Below are positions 4,940 through 8,547 of a stretch of DNA of 8,547 nt, one piece after another. The notes below the pieces were generated by a model. It did no database searches and was not told the origin of the DNA. It worked only from the letters and a program-made list of their open reading frames with translations. The DNA comes from Bacillota bacterium (GTDB taxonomy: Bacteria > Bacillota > Clostridia > Christensenellales > Borkfalkiaceae). Position 1 is the first letter of the stretch, and every line of letters begins with the position of its first letter. The translations under genes were made by a program, and so were the position numbers. The stretch spans positions 1 through 8,547 of the forward strand of contig JAEYEN010000058.1 in NCBI GenBank assembly GCA_023403375.1. The letters are read 5' to 3'.

Positions 4940-6343
4940 AAAAAGATTTTAATCGGCGACGTATCTTTGAGAGAATACGGTAAAAAAGGCACTCTGAATT
5001 TAAGTTTTAAGGAAAAACTTGAAATTGCGAAAAAACTAAACGAATTAAACGTCGATTATATCGAACTAGGCGAAATAAAAGGCGATAAAGCGGAAGAAGT
5101 GCTTGTTAAAACTTTAAGCACAATTATAAATAAATCCACGCTTTCGGTGGTTTGCGGAAGTACGACGGAAAGCATTGAAAAAACTTTCGCACTTATCTCG
5201 GCGGCAAAACGCAAAAGACTATGCGTAGCATTGCCCGTTTCGGCAGTGCAGATGGAATACTACTTTGGCAAAAAACCCAAAGCGGTCAACGAACTCGTTA
5301 AAACGCTTACTGAAAAAGCGACAAGTTTATGCGACGACGTTGAAGTGATGTTGTCTGACGCGACGAGAGCGGAATCTTCGTTTTTGTTTGAAAACGTTAA
5401 AACCGCAATTGTCTGCGGCGCAAAAACGGTAACTCTTACCGACCTGACGGGCGATATGATGCCCGAAGAGTTTGCGGAATTCATCGCAAACATTTATAAC
5501 AACGTTCCCGAACTTAAAGACGTTACGCTGGGATTAGAATGTTCGGACGCATTTTCTATGGCAACCGTAAATTATATAACCGCATTCGGCAAAGGCGCAG
5601 GGCTTGTAAAACTTTCCGCAATCGGCGGAGAAGACGCGGCGGATATCCCCGTGTTCCAGCAGGCAATGGATTATATCGCCGGTAAAAAAGGTTATAGCAT
5701 AGGCTTAAACAAAACCGCGCTTAAAGGAATAGTCTCTTCTATAAAAGAAATAGCGGGAAGAGTCGTTAAACCTACTTCTACCGACCTTTCGGTGGCGGAA
5801 AACTCCGAAATTAAAAAGGAAGTAACCGCCGCAGGACTCAATAAAATAATTAAAAAACGCGGTTACGATTTGTCTGCTTCCGACAGCGCAAAGGTTTATG
5901 CGGAATTCAAACGCATTTCCGAGAAAAAAGCGGTTGGCATTAAAGAATTAGACGCCATTATCGCAAGTACGGCGTTGCAGGTTCCCGAAACGTATACTTT
6001 AAGCAAATATTCTATCCAAAGCAGTAACGTTATGACCGCTACGGCAAATATCGTCGCCCTTAAACAGGGAGAAGAATTAAGCGGGCTGTCTTTCGGCAAC
6101 GGTCCGATAGACGCGGCGTTTTTAGCACTTGAAAACATTATCGGCAGACACTTTGAACTTGACGACTTTACTATCGCTTCCGTAACCGAAGGCAAAGAAG
6201 CAATGGGCGAAACGGTCGTTAAACTTCGCCACGACGGAAAAATTTATTCGGGCAGAGGATTATCTACCGATATAGTAGGCGCAAGCATAAGGGCGTATAT
6301 CAACGCCGTCAATAAAATCGTTTACGAGGAGAGTAACAAATGA
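4937..6343 (+). CDS. LeuA-like protein with altered active site and LeuA regulatory domain
   Basis: This 468-residue protein has the three-part layout of 2-isopropylmalate synthase: a DRE-TIM barrel (about 1-250), a helical linker (about 253-350) and the LeuA dimerisation/regulatory domain (about 352-464), which binds leucine in true LeuA. The regulatory part is well kept: NGPIDAAFLALENIIGR (388-404), LRHDGKIYSGRGLSTDI (430-446). The catalytic part is not. LRDGEQ is L11-R-E-Y-G-K, so only the Arg remains; the HxHND metal motif aligns with E201-C-S-D-A; the GERxGN motif is GED-A-A-D (231-236); the FSxED segment is VMLSD (137-141). It is therefore unlikely to be a standard LeuA. It may have a changed reaction or a regulatory role. 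A T-box precedes it, and its TGA overlaps the next ATG, so the two are translationally coupled. Homocitrate or citramalate synthase identity is equally unsupported for the same reason. Confidence 0.85.
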   Translation: MKKILIGDVSLREYGKKGTLNLSFKEKLEIAKKLNELNVDYIELGEIKGDKAEEVLVKTLSTIINKSTLSVVCGSTTESIEKTFALISAAKRKRLCVALPVSAVQMEYYFGKKPKAVNELVKTLTEKATSLCDDVEVMLSDATRAESSFLFENVKTAIVCGAKTVTLTDLTGDMMPEEFAEFIANIYNNVPELKDVTLGLECSDAFSMATVNYITAFGKGAGLVKLSAIGGEDAADIPVFQQAMDYIAGKKGYSIGLNKTALKGIVSSIKEIAGRVVKPTSTDLSVAENSEIKKEVTAAGLNKIIKKRGYDLSASDSAKVYAEFKRISEKKAVGIKELDAIIASTALQVPETYTLSKYSIQSSNVMTATANIVALKQGEELSGLSFGNGPIDAAFLALENIIGRHFELDDFTIASVTEGKEAMGETVVKLRHDGKIYSGRGLSTDIVGASIRAYINAVNKIVYEESNK

Positions 6344-8547
6344 AACTTTGTTTTTCAACAAACGGTTGGAATTTAACTTTCTCCGAACTGATAAATCTTT
6401 GCCGCGAAAATAAAATAGCGGGGCTTGAAATTCACGATACGGATGCGAAATGTTTTTCGGAAGAATCTCCGTTTGCTAAACATAATATAAAAAACACCAA
6501 CAAAATGCTGTTTGAAAGCGGCGTGTTTATAAGCGTTATAGACGTTGTTTCTAACCTTGCCGATAAAAGTAAACGTTCGGCGGTGCAGAAAGAAATAGAA
6601 AAAGCAATCTCAATTGCGGCAGACGTAAATTGTAAATTCGTAAGACTTCACGCTTATTTAACCGACAAAACGGACGTTTCCGTAGGCGAAGCGGACGAAT
6701 ACGTTAAAAACTTTGTCGGAGAGTTTATAGAAAAAGCAAAAGAAAAAGGCGTTACTCTTTTAATGGAAACAATGGGCATTTACGCAGATACCAAACGCCT
6801 TGCCAGACTTTTGGACGGGTTCGCCTGCGATAATTTTTCGGCAGTGTGGGATATTCACCACACCCATCGTTACGGCGGCGAAAGTGCGGAAGTTTCCGTT
6901 GAAAATCTGGGCAAACATATCAAACATCTGCATATTAAAGACAGTTTCGTAGACGAAAACGGCAAAATAAACTACACGCTTTTAGGCGAAGGCGATTTAC
7001 CCGTAAAACAGGTGTTCGACAGTCTTCGTTCCATAAACTACGAAGGGTATATTTCGCTTGAACTTATGCAGGACTGGTTAGACGCTCTCGGCGACGCAGA
7101 GATTGTTCTTCCGCAGTTTGCAGGGTATATGAGTTCCTTTGAAGCGGTGCCTTCATGGCAGAACAGATTGTACGACAATAACGCAAAAACGGGTAAATTC
7201 ATCTGGAAGAAAGAAACGCTTATAGAACGCACTTTCCCGCAGGTTCTCGATAAAGTGGCGGAAGAGTTTCCCGACCAGACGGCGTTTAAGTTTACCACAA
7301 TGGACTATACCAGAACGTACAGAGAATTCAGGGACGAAGTAGACGTTTGCGCACGCGCGCTTATGTCAATCGGCGTCGGAAAGGGCGACCACGTTGCAGT
7401 CTGGGCGACAAACGTTCCCGAATGGTATATCACTTTCTGGGCAACCACGAAAATCGGCGCGGTACTCGTTACCGTAAACACCGCTTACAAAATTCACGAA
7501 GCGGAATATCTGTTAAAACAATCGGATACGCACACTCTTGTTCTTATTAAAGGGTGGAGAGATTCCGACTATGCGGGCATTATAAACGAATTGTGCCCCG
7601 AATTAAAGAATAATAAAGCGGGCGAACCGTTACACGCAAAACGTCTTCCTTTTTTAAGGAACGTCGTAACGGTCGGTTATTCGGACCAAGGCTGCTTAAC
7701 CTTTGCGCAAATGATGGAACGTGCAAAATACGTTTCGCAAGAGCAGATGATAACGCTTGCAAACACCGTAAGCGTGCACGACGTGTGCAATATGCAATAC
7801 ACTTCGGGCACGACGGGGTTCCCCAAAGGCGTTATGCTCACGCATTACAACATTGTCAATAACGGAAAGTGCATAGGCGACAGAATGGACTTGTCCACCG
7901 CAGACAGAATGATGATACAGGTGCCTATGTTCCACTGTTTCGGAATGGTGCTTGCAATGACTGCGGCGGTAACCCACGGCGTTACGATGTGTCCGCTCCC
8001 TTATTTTTCGCCTAAGCCCGCGTTGCTTTGCATAAATCAGGAAAGGATAACCTGTTTCCACGGCGTTCCCACGATGTTTATATCTCTTTTATCGCACGAC
8101 GATTTTGCGAAAACGGACTTTTCGTATATGAGAACGGGTATTATGGCAGGCAGTCCTTGCCCCGTTGCGGTTATGCAGGAAGTTCTCGATAAAATGCATA
8201 TGACCGAGATTACCATAGTTTACGGGCAGACCGAAGCGTCCCCCGGCTGTACGATGTCAAGTACGGACGACAGCATAGAAACAAGGGTTAACACAGTCGG
8301 CAGACCGCTTCCTAACATAGAATGTAAGATAGTCGACCCCGAAACCAACGAAGAATTGCCCGATAACACCGTGGGCGAATTCGTGGCAAGGGGATACAAT
8401 CTTATGAAAGGATATTATAAAATGCCCAAAGCGACCGCGCAGGCAATCGACGAAGAAGGCTGGCTGCACACGGGCGACCTTGCGCTCAGACTTCCCGACG
8501 GCAATTTCAGAATAACGGGTAGACTTAAAGATATGATTATCCGCGGC
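6340..8547 (+). CDS. TIM-barrel isomerase/epimerase fused to acyl-CoA synthetase, 3' end missing
   Basis: One frame runs from the ATG at 6340 to the window end with no stop: 736 codons. Residues 1 to about 255 are a xylose-isomerase-like (AP endonuclease 2 family) barrel with the usual metal ligands: METMG with E143, WDIHHTH with D171 and H174, HLHIKD with H198, and SLELM with E241. After a linker (about 256-283) comes an AMP-binding adenylate-forming domain very like FadD-type acyl-CoA synthetases: P-loop YTSGTTGFPKGV (487-498), VPMFHCFG, RTGIMAGSPCPV, YGQTEASP (628-635), GWLHTGD (707-713) and GRLKDMIIRG (727-736). The window cuts at this hinge, so the small C-terminal subdomain with the catalytic lysine is not seen. 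The start overlaps the LeuA-like stop (ATGA). The likely chemistry is isomerisation of a small sugar or polyol-like substrate plus ATP-dependent CoA ligation of an acid. Substrates are unknown. An assembly error that removed a stop codon is the main alternative to a true fusion. Confidence 0.9.
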   Translation, partial: MKLCFSTNGWNLTFSELINLCRENKIAGLEIHDTDAKCFSEESPFAKHNIKNTNKMLFESGVFISVIDVVSNLADKSKRSAVQKEIEKAISIAADVNCKFVRLHAYLTDKTDVSVGEADEYVKNFVGEFIEKAKEKGVTLLMETMGIYADTKRLARLLDGFACDNFSAVWDIHHTHRYGGESAEVSVENLGKHIKHLHIKDSFVDENGKINYTLLGEGDLPVKQVFDSLRSINYEGYISLELMQDWLDALGDAEIVLPQFAGYMSSFEAVPSWQNRLYDNNAKTGKFIWKKETLIERTFPQVLDKVAEEFPDQTAFKFTTMDYTRTYREFRDEVDVCARALMSIGVGKGDHVAVWATNVPEWYITFWATTKIGAVLVTVNTAYKIHEAEYLLKQSDTHTLVLIKGWRDSDYAGIINELCPELKNNKAGEPLHAKRLPFLRNVVTVGYSDQGCLTFAQMMERAKYVSQEQMITLANTVSVHDVCNMQYTSGTTGFPKGVMLTHYNIVNNGKCIGDRMDLSTADRMMIQVPMFHCFGMVLAMTAAVTHGVTMCPLPYFSPKPALLCINQERITCFHGVPTMFISLLSHDDFAKTDFSYMRTGIMAGSPCPVAVMQEVLDKMHMTEITIVYGQTEASPGCTMSSTDDSIETRVNTVGRPLPNIECKIVDPETNEELPDNTVGEFVARGYNLMKGYYKMPKATAQAIDEEGWLHTGDLALRLPDGNFRITGRLKDMIIRG

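Noticed and set aside
4582..4992. 136-codon frame on the minus strand
   Set aside because: It lies over the T-box leader, its promoter and the LeuA-like start; no domain or start signals were seen.
7347..8469. Short frames on both strands inside the synthetase half
   Set aside because: The continuous frame from 6340 carries all adenylate-forming motifs; these are out-of-frame shadows.

Overview
The window looks like chromosomal DNA of a Bacillota member, probably an uncultured Clostridia-type gut or anaerobic lineage. This is inferred from the moderately AT-rich composition, strong AGGAGG ribosome-binding sites, a ribosomal protein L27 with a cleavable N-terminal leader, a T-box riboswitch, and a NifU-like/GGGtGRT gene pair typical of anaerobes. 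Every gene I can support is on the + strand. No transposase, tRNA, rRNA or CRISPR array was seen.

Layout: (1) 1-586, the end of rplU (L21) and complete rpmA (L27), closed by a strong intrinsic terminator. (2) 587-770, a very AT-rich spacer with degenerate repeats. (3) 771-1610, an OGG-type 8-oxoguanine DNA glycosylase. (4) 1627-3489, a promoter, an atypical NifU/IscU-like protein, a GGGtGRT-family protein and a terminator, forming a two-gene operon of unknown function. (5) 3490-3801, a non-coding region with a G/T-only-like stretch and a tandemly duplicated stem-loop unit. (6) 3802-4602, an amidohydrolase-2 family metal-dependent hydrolase with its own promoter. (7) 4617-4917, a perfect-consensus promoter, a T-box leader and a terminator. 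(8) 4937-8547, two translationally coupled genes under that T-box. The second runs off the end of the window.

The T-box operon is the most interesting part. Folding the leader by hand puts CTC (Leu) in the specifier position. The T-box bulge TGGT fits a tRNA with discriminator A, as tRNA-Leu has. The first gene resembles 2-isopropylmalate synthase (LeuA) and keeps the C-terminal leucine-binding regulatory domain. However, its barrel has lost the RDGEQ and HxH metal and catalytic residues. The second gene overlaps it by ATGA and is one continuous frame that joins a xylose-isomerase-like TIM barrel, with its metal ligands intact, to a FadD-like acyl-CoA synthetase. A leucine-controlled operon of a catalytically altered LeuA paralogue plus an isomerase/acyl-CoA-ligase fusion is not a pathway I recognise. 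It is the best candidate here for an undescribed system.
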